5,689 bases of DNA from Candidatus Komeilibacteria bacterium RIFCSPLOWO2_02_FULL_48_11. GTDB lineage: Bacteria; Patescibacteriota; Patescibacteriia; UBA2169. Position 1 is the first letter of the stretch. Each line of letters opens with the position of its first letter. The stretch spans positions 1 to 5,689 of the forward strand of contig MHKO01000037.1 of the NCBI GenBank assembly GCA_001818435.1, written 5' to 3'. Shown here one piece after another: positions 1 to 5,021 of the stretch. The translations under genes and the position numbers were made by a program. The notes under the pieces are model-generated. The model had not been told where the DNA came from. It did not search any database and was given only the letters and a program-made list of their open reading frames with translations.

Positions 1-541
1 CCATGGGCTGTTGAATAACAGTTGGTTGCGCCACTGGCGCAGTAAGAGGTTTAGGTGCAATAACCGGCGCTTGAATAACTGAAATCGGCCGGGGCGCAAA
101 GGCTCGAACACCAGCCACTTCTGGCTTTACTCCGTACTCAGCAATATAAGAACTTAACCAATCGCGCCGCGTGTACCATTCTTCCCCGACTTTTAAACCA
201 TTAAGCAAACCGGTTTCTAAAGCTTCAATCAGTTCTGCCCGCGGGTAAGCAATCAAAGCCAGCAAATCATCCAAGGGTACGGTGCGCATATTCTGCTCGC
301 TGACCGGAGCTGAAACAACAGGCGTTTCCGGTGATTCTTGAGGAATATTTTCAGCGCTGGAATACTGCTTTAAATACTCATTTATCCAAGTTTTTTGGGT
401 ATACCAATTCCGGCCGACTTTCTCGCCCTTGAGCTTGCCTTGTAAAATGCGCAACCTAAGATACTCTGCCGAATAAGGCGTTTGTGGCGCAATTTCGGAA
501 AGGGGTATGAGTTGTTTGGAGTTTGGTTTTTGTTTTGCCAT
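1..541 (-). CDS. Tandem helix-turn-helix (excisionase/MerR-like) protein, N-terminal part, truncated by window edge
   Basis: An open frame runs from an ATG at 541-539 on the minus strand to the window edge with no stop, giving 180 residues; the C-terminus lies outside. Two 50-residue units, about residues 11-60 and 87-136, are clearly related: each begins with a Pro-Leu pair, has a helical middle, then a G-L-x-G-x-KVG-x-x-WYT-x-x-x-W core and ends in Tyr. That core matches the wing and last helix of excisionase/MerR-type helix-turn-helix domains (HTH_17-like), so DNA binding is likely. Residues 61-86 form a Ser/Pro/Glu-rich linker, and residues from about 145 are rich in Pro, Val, Ala and Gln, probably disordered. 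The start is chosen because the first unit begins just after it and the upstream DNA is AT-rich and repeat-bearing. No Shine-Dalgarno is visible. It could be a regulator or a structural DNA-binding protein; the specific role is not recognisable. Confidence 0.8.
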   Translation of the reverse strand, partial: MAKQKPNSKQLIPLSEIAPQTPYSAEYLRLRILQGKLKGEKVGRNWYTQKTWINEYLKQYSSAENIPQESPETPVVSAPVSEQNMRTVPLDDLLALIAYPRAELIEALETGLLNGLKVGEEWYTRRDWLSSYIAEYGVKPEVAGVRAFAPRPISVIQAPVIAPKPLTAPVAQPTVIQQPM

Positions 542-559
542 TTTAAAACAGGCTTTTAC

Positions 560-606
560 ATCATATACGATAAACGATGTTGCCCGTATATGATAAATAT
601 ACGATA
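560..606. repeat. Inverted plus direct repeat cluster upstream of the HTH gene (possible operator)
   Basis: A perfect 10-bp inverted repeat, ATCATATACG at 560-569 and its complement at 585-594, is separated by 15 nt. The sequence ATATACGATA at 563-572 recurs directly at 597-606, so the ATATACG core appears three times in 45 bp. It lies 19 bp upstream of the HTH gene's start, where an operator or leader hairpin would sit. Autoregulation by the HTH protein is inference. I could not find a convincing -35/-10 pair here, although the right place for one is between this cluster and the terminator at 657-688. Confidence 0.55.
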
Positions 607-656
607 GATTAAATATACCATTTTTTCATATCTTTTGCCTAGAGTTTTTCCACAAC

Positions 657-688
657 AAAAAACCGCGCTTTAACACGGTTTTTCTTTT
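657..688 (-). terminator. Intrinsic terminator downstream of tRNA-Leu
   Basis: An 8-bp perfect stem pairs 658-665 (AAAAACCG) with 676-683 (CGGTTTTT), with one further G-C pair inside after a mismatch. Read on the minus strand, the stem is followed by a run of T (662-657). It lies immediately 3' of the tRNA on the same strand, so it should end the tRNA transcript and isolate it from the HTH gene. The other strand also ends in T-rich sequence, so it could work both ways, but no plus-strand gene needs it. Confidence 0.7.
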
Positions 689-694
689 GAAATA

Positions 695-778
695 TGCCGC
701 GGGAGAGACTCGAACTCTCATGATGTCGCCATCGCAGGATTTTGAGTCCTGTGCGTCTACCAGTTCCGCCACCGCGGC
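695..778 (-). tRNA. tRNA-Leu, anticodon CAA
   Basis: The minus strand folds into a class II tRNA of 84 nt. The acceptor arms GCCGCGG and CCGCGGC pair perfectly and are followed by discriminator A at 695. The D-loop segment has GGTAGACGC, typical of bacterial tRNA-Leu. The anticodon stem CAGGA/TCCTG closes the loop CTCAAAA, giving anticodon CAA (744-742), which reads UUG. The long variable arm has stem GATG/CATC. The T stem GAGAG/CTCTC closes TTCGAGT. The 3' CCA is not encoded (TATT follows the discriminator), so it must be added by a CCA-adding enzyme. It stands alone, with its own promoter and terminator. Confidence 0.96.
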
Positions 779-789
779 TTACAAAACAA

Positions 790-818
790 TTTATACCACA
801 CTTAAATTACTATTTCAA
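790..818 (-). promoter_or_regulatory. sigma70-type promoter for tRNA-Leu
   Basis: On the minus strand TTGAAA (818-813) and TATAAA (795-790) are separated by exactly 17 bp, close to the sigma70 consensus. The -10 box ends 11 bp before the mature tRNA 5' end, implying a 5' leader of only a few nucleotides. The spacing, match and position together make this a strong call. Confidence 0.75.
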
Positions 819-833
819 TAAAGGTCTATCATT

Positions 834-842
834 TGCTATAAT
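834..842 (+). promoter_or_regulatory. Extended -10 promoter for the membrane-protein gene
   Basis: TGC followed by a perfect TATAAT (837-842) makes an extended -10 element on the plus strand. No good -35 exists at 16-18 bp upstream, which extended -10 promoters tolerate. Initiation would fall near 849, giving a leader of about 30 nt before the ATG at 878. It is back-to-back with the tRNA promoter, whose -35 lies only 16 bp away. Confidence 0.6.
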
Positions 843-872
843 TCGTATATTCGTTCTCTATTCGTAATTCGC
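841..872 (+). repeat. Short ATTCG-type reiterated leader sequence
   Basis: ATTCGT occurs at 841-846, 849-854 and 860-865, and ATTCGC at 867-872, so four copies of ATTCG fall within 32 bp between the TATAAT box and the start codon at 878. It occupies the place where a ribosome binding site would be expected, and no AGGAGG-like sequence is present. The function is unknown. It may simply be low-complexity spacer DNA like the repeat-rich spacers around guaA. Confidence 0.5.
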
Positions 873-877
873 AGACT

Positions 878-1339
878 ATGTACCTAACTATTCACGCCGC
901 GGCCGGTGCCGCGATTGGCCAATTCATCAGCAATCCCCTGCTCGCTTTTATCCTGGGTTTTGTTTCCCATTTTATTTTAGACATCATTCCCCATGGCGAT
1001 GAAGGCATTAAGCATTGGAAATGGTTTAAAACCGATTTGGGGCGGCTGGCGGCGGCGACTCTGATTGATTTTTTCGTCTTGTGCGCCGTGGCCATGTACT
1101 GGCTTATCTATTCGCCGGTAAATGTTTTTCCCGGCATGATTTATGGCATGGCTGGGGCAGTGCTGCCAGACACTCTCTGGGGCCTCCATGAACTCACCGG
1201 CACTCCCCTGTTAAACTGGTATTCAAAATCACACAGTAGCCTGCATCACATTCTTAAAAAGCCGCTCGCGGTGCAACACGGCTTTTTAATTCAGATTCCC
1301 CTGCTCCTCGCTTTTACCTGGCTGATAATTAATTTATAG
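878..1339 (+). CDS. Small integral membrane protein with His/Asp motifs (possible membrane-bound metal-dependent hydrolase-like)
   Basis: The gene encodes 153 residues from ATG 878 to TAG 1337-1339. Hydrophobic segments at about residues 8-35, 57-79, 84-103 and 135-153 suggest three to four membrane spans. Conserved-looking polar residues sit at the membrane faces: H6, the S-H-x-x-x-D-x-x-P-H-G-D block (residues 30-41), LPD at 96-98, H104-E105 and the H119/H123/H124 cluster. This pattern resembles small membrane-bound metal-dependent hydrolases of the YdjM/DUF457 kind, but I do not recognise the family with certainty and assign no substrate. The start fits the TATAAT box 35 bp upstream; no Shine-Dalgarno is seen. 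The 3' end overlaps the convergent guaB by 11 bp and hosts a terminator-like hairpin at 1254-1289. Confidence 0.85.
   Translation: MYLTIHAAAGAAIGQFISNPLLAFILGFVSHFILDIIPHGDEGIKHWKWFKTDLGRLAAATLIDFFVLCAVAMYWLIYSPVNVFPGMIYGMAGAVLPDTLWGLHELTGTPLLNWYSKSHSSLHHILKKPLAVQHGFLIQIPLLLAFTWLIINL
1254..1289 (-). terminator. Terminator-like hairpin for guaB, inside the coding sequence of the convergent gene
   Basis: A perfect 11-bp inverted repeat pairs 1254-1264 (TTAAAAAGCCG) with 1279-1289 across a 14-nt loop. On the minus strand it begins 40 bp after the guaB stop codon and ends in the run CGGCTTTTTAA, the form of an intrinsic terminator with a short GC core and U tract. It occupies codons 126-137 of the plus-strand membrane-protein gene, so the same bases serve as coding DNA on one strand and probably as terminator on the other. 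On the plus strand it also ends in five T, before that gene's own stop codon. Confidence 0.6.
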
Positions 1340-2792
1340 TTACGTAATTCGGCGCCTCTTTGGTGATTTCCACGTCATGCGGGTGGCTTTCCTTTAATCC
1401 GGCGGCTGTTATTTTTATGAAGCTCGCATTCTTCTGCAACTCCGAAATGTTTTTGGCTCCCAGATAACCCAGGCCGGATTGCAATCCTCCAATCAACTGA
1501 TAAACGACCCCGGCCACCGGACCGCGGTACAAGGTGCGGCCTTCTATGCCTTCGGGCACCAACTTGCTGTCATGAACGTCTCCTTGGCCATAGCGGTCTT
1601 TGGAACCGCGCGCCATGGCTCCCAATGAACCCATGCCGCGGTAAGTTTTATACATCCGGCCCCCGAAATAAACCATCTCTCCGGGCGACTCTTCGGTGCC
1701 GGCGAACAATGAGCCAATCATAACCGTGTCGGCTCCGGCCGCCAGAGCTTTAACAATGTCGCCGGAATATTTTATGCCGCCATCAGCAATCAAAGGCACG
1801 TCTTTGTGCTTGCCCCGACCCTTGACCGCTTCCTGAATAGCCGTAATCTGCGGCACGCCAATGCCAGCCACCACCCGCGTGGTGCAGATTGAGCCCGGGC
1901 CAATGCCAATTTTTACCGCGTCCGCGCCAGCCTCAATCAGAGCAACCACGGCCTCGTCAGTGGCCGCGTTGCCGGCAATAATATCCAAGTCGCGAGTGGC
2001 GCTGTCTTTTTTTAGGGTTTTAACCATCTCAATAACCCCGGCCGAGTGGCCATGAGCCGTATCCACCACTAAAACGTCAACCCCGGCCTGGGCCAAGGTT
2101 TGCGCCCGAGCCAGGTTGTCTTTGCCCGTCCCAATGGCCGCGCCAACGCGCAGGCGCTGGAATTCATCTTTATTGGCCGCTGGATGTTGCAGATTTTTTT
2201 CCAAATCGCGCCGGGTAACTATGGCTTCCAGCTTGCCTGATTTGCTGACCAGGCATAAAATAGAAAGCTTTTTGCGCCGGATAATGTCATTGGCTTTCTG
2301 CAAGGTAATGCCGGATTGAGCTGTTATCAAATCTTTAGTGCGCGTCATCAACTCTCTAATTTTGCGGCCTTTGTCATCAGGCCAGAGATAATCCAGCTCG
2401 GTAATTAACCCGACTAGTTGCCCCGATTTGCCGGTCACTGGAATTTTTTTATAACCCTGCTCTTGCCTGATTTTGAAAACCACATTTACCGAGTCATCTG
2501 CGGAAACTGTTATCGGATCAATTACAAAACCATTTTGAAAACGTTTAACCAGGCGTACTTGGCGCGCTTGTTCCGCTGGCGTGAGGTTCCGGTGAATCAC
2601 GCCCAGGCCGCCCGCCAGAGCCAGAGCAATGGCCATCTTGTGCTCGGTTACCGTATCCATGGGAGAGGAAAGCAAAGGAATTTTAACCGTCAGATGCCGA
2701 GTTAACCGGCTGGCCACGCTTGTTTCCGCGGGCAAGACGCTGGAAAACCGAGGCAATAAAAGAACATCGTCAAAAGTTAAGGCTTCTTGCAT
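1329..2792 (-). CDS. guaB: Inosine-5'-monophosphate dehydrogenase
   Basis: IMP dehydrogenase oxidises IMP to XMP with NAD+, the committed cytosolic step to GMP. The 487-residue product has the usual bacterial length and opens with the typical L-T-F-D-D-V-L-L-L-P block (residues 5-14). The (beta/alpha)8 barrel is interrupted at about residues 93-205 by two CBS modules, which in this family often bind adenine or guanine nucleotides. Catalytic features are present: DTAHGHS (244-250), the GPGSICTTR loop with Cys303, the DGG phosphate-binding residues (338-340) and the mobile flap GSKDRYGQ with Arg400-Tyr401. The start at 2792 is well supported because the family begins only a few residues before the first motif. 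No Shine-Dalgarno is seen. It is divergent from guaA across 165 bp and convergent with the membrane-protein gene (11-bp overlap). Confidence 0.97.
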   Translation of the reverse strand: MQEALTFDDVLLLPRFSSVLPAETSVASRLTRHLTVKIPLLSSPMDTVTEHKMAIALALAGGLGVIHRNLTPAEQARQVRLVKRFQNGFVIDPITVSADDSVNVVFKIRQEQGYKKIPVTGKSGQLVGLITELDYLWPDDKGRKIRELMTRTKDLITAQSGITLQKANDIIRRKKLSILCLVSKSGKLEAIVTRRDLEKNLQHPAANKDEFQRLRVGAAIGTGKDNLARAQTLAQAGVDVLVVDTAHGHSAGVIEMVKTLKKDSATRDLDIIAGNAATDEAVVALIEAGADAVKIGIGPGSICTTRVVAGIGVPQITAIQEAVKGRGKHKDVPLIADGGIKYSGDIVKALAAGADTVMIGSLFAGTEESPGEMVYFGGRMYKTYRGMGSLGAMARGSKDRYGQGDVHDSKLVPEGIEGRTLYRGPVAGVVYQLIGGLQSGLGYLGAKNISELQKNASFIKITAAGLKESHPHDVEITKEAPNYVTIN

Positions 2793-2806
2793 AACATGGG
2801 GAGTTA

Positions 2807-2832
2807 AGGATAAGATGGTTATATCCTATCCT
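2807..2832 (-). promoter_or_regulatory. Possible guaB -10 box flanked by a short inverted repeat
   Basis: AGGATA (2807-2812) and TATCCT (2827-2832) form a 6-bp inverted repeat, with a second near-copy of the right arm at 2822-2826. On the minus strand TATAAC (2823-2818) lies between the arms, about 25 bp before the guaB ATG, a sensible place for a -10 box. No good -35 is visible. The arms could be an operator around the promoter, but this is a weak call based on position and symmetry only. Confidence 0.3.
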
Positions 2833-2837
2833 AATAG

Positions 2838-2957
2838 TAAAAAAGAAACAAGATACAAGATACAAACAAATTCAAATACCCAAATTAAAAATTTTTATTT
2901 TGATTATTGAATATTGCGTCTTGTTTGTATCTTGTTTCTTGTTTCTTGTGTCTTTTT
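2838..2957. repeat. Long imperfect palindrome filling the guaB-guaA intergenic region
   Basis: About 120 bp is nearly self-complementary around a centre at 2891/2892, where TAAAAATTTTTA (2886-2897) is a perfect palindrome. The outer arms pair exactly over 15 bp (2855-2869 with 2921-2935), and also over 14 bp in a shifted register (2843-2856 with 2927-2940), because each arm reiterates ACAAGATACAAGA-type or ACAAGAAACAAGA-type units and the right arm has one extra 6-nt unit. The inner arms (about 2870-2885 and 2898-2916) also match with small gaps. It ends directly at the guaA start codon, so the guaA leader would be a large hairpin with no Shine-Dalgarno. It looks like a dispersed palindromic element rather than a purine riboswitch. 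Confidence 0.75.
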
Positions 2958-4874
2958 ATGAATCATATCGCCATCCTCGACTTCGGCTCTCAATATACCC
3001 ACCTCATTGCCCGGCGCGTCCGCGAACTGGGGGTTTTGTCTAAAATCTATGCCCCGGACATCAAAGCCGCCAAATTGCCGGCTGACGCGGTGGGCCTTAT
3101 TCTTTCCGGCGGCCCGCAATCGGTTTATGCTAAAGATTCGCTGACCATAGACCAAAAAATAATCAAACTGGGCAAACCGATTCTTGGTCTCTGCTACGGC
3201 CACCAGCTTCTCGCTAACCTCTTGGGTGGCGCTGTGGCTCCCGGGTCAGTGCGGGAATACGGCCGAGCCCAGCTGGAAATTAAAAAAGATTCTCCCTTGC
3301 TGGCCGGGGTAAATAAAAAATCTCTGGTCTGGATGAGCCATGGCGACACAGTGACAAAACTAGCGCCCGGCTTTTCTGTTATCGCCGCCACGGCCGACTG
3401 CCCGATTGCGGCCGCCTCTGATGAGGCGCGCGCCATTTTTGGCCTGCAGTTCCACCCCGAAGTGCGCCACACCAGTGCCGGTAAAAAAATTCTCAAAAAT
3501 TTTGTCATCAACATCTGCCGGGCTGAAAGAAAATGGAAAATAGAAAACTTGCTTAATGACCTGATTGAAAAAATACGCCAGCAAGCCGGCGCCAAAAACG
3601 TTTTTTTGCTCGTTTCCGGGGGCGTGGATTCAACTGTTTGTTTCGCGCTTTTAGAAAAAGCTCTGGGCCGAGAGCGAGTCTATGGCCTGCACATTGACAC
3701 CGGCTTTATGCGCCAAAACGAGTCGCGACAAGTCAAAGCCAGCCTGGCGGCCGCGGGTTATAATAACTTGCGCCAGATTGACGCCAGCGCTCTTTTTTAC
3801 AAGCGCTTGCGTAATGTTTTTGACCCAGAACAAAAACGCCAAATCATTGGCCAAACTTTTCTTGACGTCCAAGAACAAACGTCCCAAAAACTAAAATTAG
3901 ACGTTAAAAAGTGGCTCTTGGGACAGGGCACTATCTATCCGGACACGATTGAGAGCGGCGGCACCCGGCATGCCGATAAAATCAAAACCCACCATAATCG
4001 CGTTGATGCCATCCGGGAGATGATTAGCCAAGGCCGGGTGATTGAACCTTTGGCTGATTTTTACAAGGATGAGGTGCGCGCCATTGGGCGCTTGCTCGGC
4101 TTGCCGGCTGAACTGATAAACCGCCACCCTTTTCCCGGACCTGGTTTGGCGATAAGAGTGTTGTGTCATTGCGAGCGAAGCGAAGCCAGCCAGAAGCTGG
4201 CCACCCTTTGGGCGGCAATCCCGACATTAAATTCTGGGATTGCGGAGCCTGTCCCGAGTATTCCCGAGGGAGTCGTGAGTACACTCTCTCGCAATGACAT
4301 TTTCTATTCCATCCTCCCTATCAAATCCGTGGGCGTGCAGGGCGACAACCGCACTTACGCCCACCCCTTGGTTCTCTGGTTTAATAATCTCTCAATGACC
4401 GGCTTGTCCGCCGAAGCCTTGGCGAAAGCGGAGGGCGAAACTAGCTGGAACAAACTCGACCAACTGGCTAGCCAAATTACCAATACCAACCGCCATATCA
4501 ACCGCGTCTTATTACTCTTAAATCCATCATCAGACAATAAAATTAAAGGCCAGCTTAAGATGGCCTATCTCACTCCCAAACGAGTAGAGCTCGCGCGGCA
4601 GATTGACGCTCTGGCGCTTGAAGAAATAACAAACGCCGGCCAGTACGATAAAATTTGGCAATTCCCGGTGGTGCTCCTCCCTTTTGGTGAAAAAGGCAAG
4701 GAATCAATTGTCCTGCGGCCCATTGTCTCGCAAGAAGCCATGACCGCCAATTTCGCCCGTTTGCCACAAGTCGTATTGACACAAATTGTTGAACGAATTT
4801 TAGCTACTGAAAAAATCAGTTACGTTTTTTACGACATAACCAACAAACCGCCGGGAACGATTGAATGGGAGTAA
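2958..4874 (+). CDS. guaA: GMP synthase (glutamine-hydrolysing), long eukaryote-like form with in-frame repeat insertions
   Basis: The enzyme aminates XMP to GMP using ATP and ammonia from glutamine. The ATG at 2958 is chosen because the family starts at the NHIAILDFGSQYTHLIARR block; an in-frame ATG at 2907 would only translate the upstream palindrome. The 638-residue product has a class I glutamine amidotransferase domain (about 1-190; Cys79 in GLCYGHQ, His166 and Glu168 in QFHPE), an ATP pyrophosphatase domain (about 195-402; SGGVDS loop at 220-225, PGPGLAIRVL at its end) and a C-terminal dimerisation domain ending in KPPGTIEWE. Standard bacterial GuaA is about 510-525 residues. Here LPIKSVGVQGD (from residue 453) comes before a second dimerisation-type segment (LEEITNAGQYDKIW), the order seen in human GMPS. 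Residues 403-447 and about 482-492 are encoded by repeat DNA, yet the frame is intact and all catalytic motifs are present, so it is probably functional. Confidence 0.96.
   Translation: MNHIAILDFGSQYTHLIARRVRELGVLSKIYAPDIKAAKLPADAVGLILSGGPQSVYAKDSLTIDQKIIKLGKPILGLCYGHQLLANLLGGAVAPGSVREYGRAQLEIKKDSPLLAGVNKKSLVWMSHGDTVTKLAPGFSVIAATADCPIAAASDEARAIFGLQFHPEVRHTSAGKKILKNFVINICRAERKWKIENLLNDLIEKIRQQAGAKNVFLLVSGGVDSTVCFALLEKALGRERVYGLHIDTGFMRQNESRQVKASLAAAGYNNLRQIDASALFYKRLRNVFDPEQKRQIIGQTFLDVQEQTSQKLKLDVKKWLLGQGTIYPDTIESGGTRHADKIKTHHNRVDAIREMISQGRVIEPLADFYKDEVRAIGRLLGLPAELINRHPFPGPGLAIRVLCHCERSEASQKLATLWAAIPTLNSGIAEPVPSIPEGVVSTLSRNDIFYSILPIKSVGVQGDNRTYAHPLVLWFNNLSMTGLSAEALAKAEGETSWNKLDQLASQITNTNRHINRVLLLLNPSSDNKIKGQLKMAYLTPKRVELARQIDALALEEITNAGQYDKIWQFPVVLLPFGEKGKESIVLRPIVSQEAMTANFARLPQVVLTQIVERILATEKISYVFYDITNKPPGTIEWE
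4164..4299. repeat. 136-bp palindromic element with 12-bp terminal inverted repeats, in frame inside guaA
   Basis: The ends are perfect 12-bp inverted repeats, TGTCATTGCGAG (4164-4175) and CTCGCAATGACA (4288-4299). Inside are further stems: GCCAGC/GCTGGC (4185-4190, 4196-4201) and GCAATCCC/GGGATTGC (4215-4222, 4236-4243). The termini look like a palindromic repeat I recall from intergenic regions of many bacteria, often mistranslated as CHCERSEA. Here it is translated as guaA residues 403-447, directly after the PGPGLAIRVL motif and before LPIKSVGVQGD, a position that is a variable linker in long-form GMP synthases. No transposase gene and no obvious target duplication are seen. Confidence 0.85.
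4403..4434 (+). repeat. 32-bp palindromic repeat, copy A, in frame inside guaA
   Basis: The sequence starts CTTGTCCGCCG and ends AGCGGAGG, with inner self-complementary parts (TCCGC/GCGGA outer stem). It is the same element as 5101-5126 in the next gene, inverted: the first 11 bases match exactly, the last 8 match exactly, and a 6-nt segment in the middle is missing from the other copy. It encodes about residues 482-492 of GuaA, rich in Ala, Leu, Glu and Lys, between the conserved GVQGDNRTY and INRVLLLL stretches, where human GMPS has a shorter loop. Confidence 0.75.
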
Positions 4875-4876
4875 AA

Positions 4877-4898
4877 CAGAAATCAGTTCAGAAATCAG
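4877..4898 (+). repeat. Tandem 10-bp direct repeat after guaA
   Basis: CAGAAATCAG occurs at 4877-4886 and again at 4889-4898, two bases apart, starting three bases after the guaA stop codon. No function is evident. It borders the long palindrome that follows and may be part of the same repeat-derived spacer. Confidence 0.5.
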
Positions 4899-4907
4899 AA
4901 AGCGGAA

Positions 4908-5012
4908 AACGGTTACTGGAAATTGTCATATTGTTAAATTGTTATATTGTTCTTGAGACAAGATAAAATTGTAACATAACAATTTGACAATGTAGCAATA
5001 TAACAGTTATCA
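4908..5012. repeat. Second long imperfect palindrome, between guaA and the amidohydrolase gene
   Basis: The region reiterates units like ATATTGTTAAATTGTTAT and is imperfectly self-complementary around 4957, where TCTTG-AGA-CAAGA (4951-4963) forms a small hairpin. The clearest arm match is AAATTGTTATATT (4937-4949) against AACATAACAATTT (4972-4984), with one mismatch; farther out, GTTACTG near 4912 faces TAACAGTTA near 5001. It takes up most of the 147-bp gap. It has a different sequence from the palindrome before guaA. No GC-rich stem with a T tract is present, so I do not call it a terminator. Confidence 0.6.
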
Positions 5013-5021
5013 TCTCCTAAT

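Noticed and set aside
2907..2957. An in-frame upstream ATG that would lengthen GuaA by 17 residues
   Set aside because: Those codons lie wholly inside the palindromic repeat, encode a Cys/Leu-rich string unlike any GuaA N-terminus, and the family motif begins right after the ATG at 2958.
2793..2957. Guanine/purine riboswitch between guaB and guaA
   Set aside because: Position is suggestive, but the sequence is a reiterated AT-rich palindrome with no purine-aptamer three-way junction or conserved loop bases.
2904..3203. Minus-strand open frame of 99 codons over the start of guaA
   Set aside because: It is antisense to conserved amidotransferase codons, and its N- and C-terminal composition reflects guaA and the repeat rather than a protein family.
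4024..4284. Minus-strand open frame across the repeat inside guaA
   Set aside because: It is antisense to the conserved HPFPGPGLAIRVL coding region and to the repeat, with no recognisable domain.
4164..4299. guaA as a pseudogene broken by a repeat insertion
   Set aside because: The frame is continuous, every catalytic motif is present and the C-terminus is canonical, so loss of function is not supported.
4164..4299. Self-splicing intron or intein in guaA
   Set aside because: It is only 136 bp with no catalytic core, no intein splice residues and no endonuclease; removing it would not keep the frame, since 136 is not a multiple of three.
2838..5012. CRISPR array
   Set aside because: Repeat units are short, imperfect, palindromic and of several unrelated kinds; there are no evenly spaced identical repeats with unique spacers.
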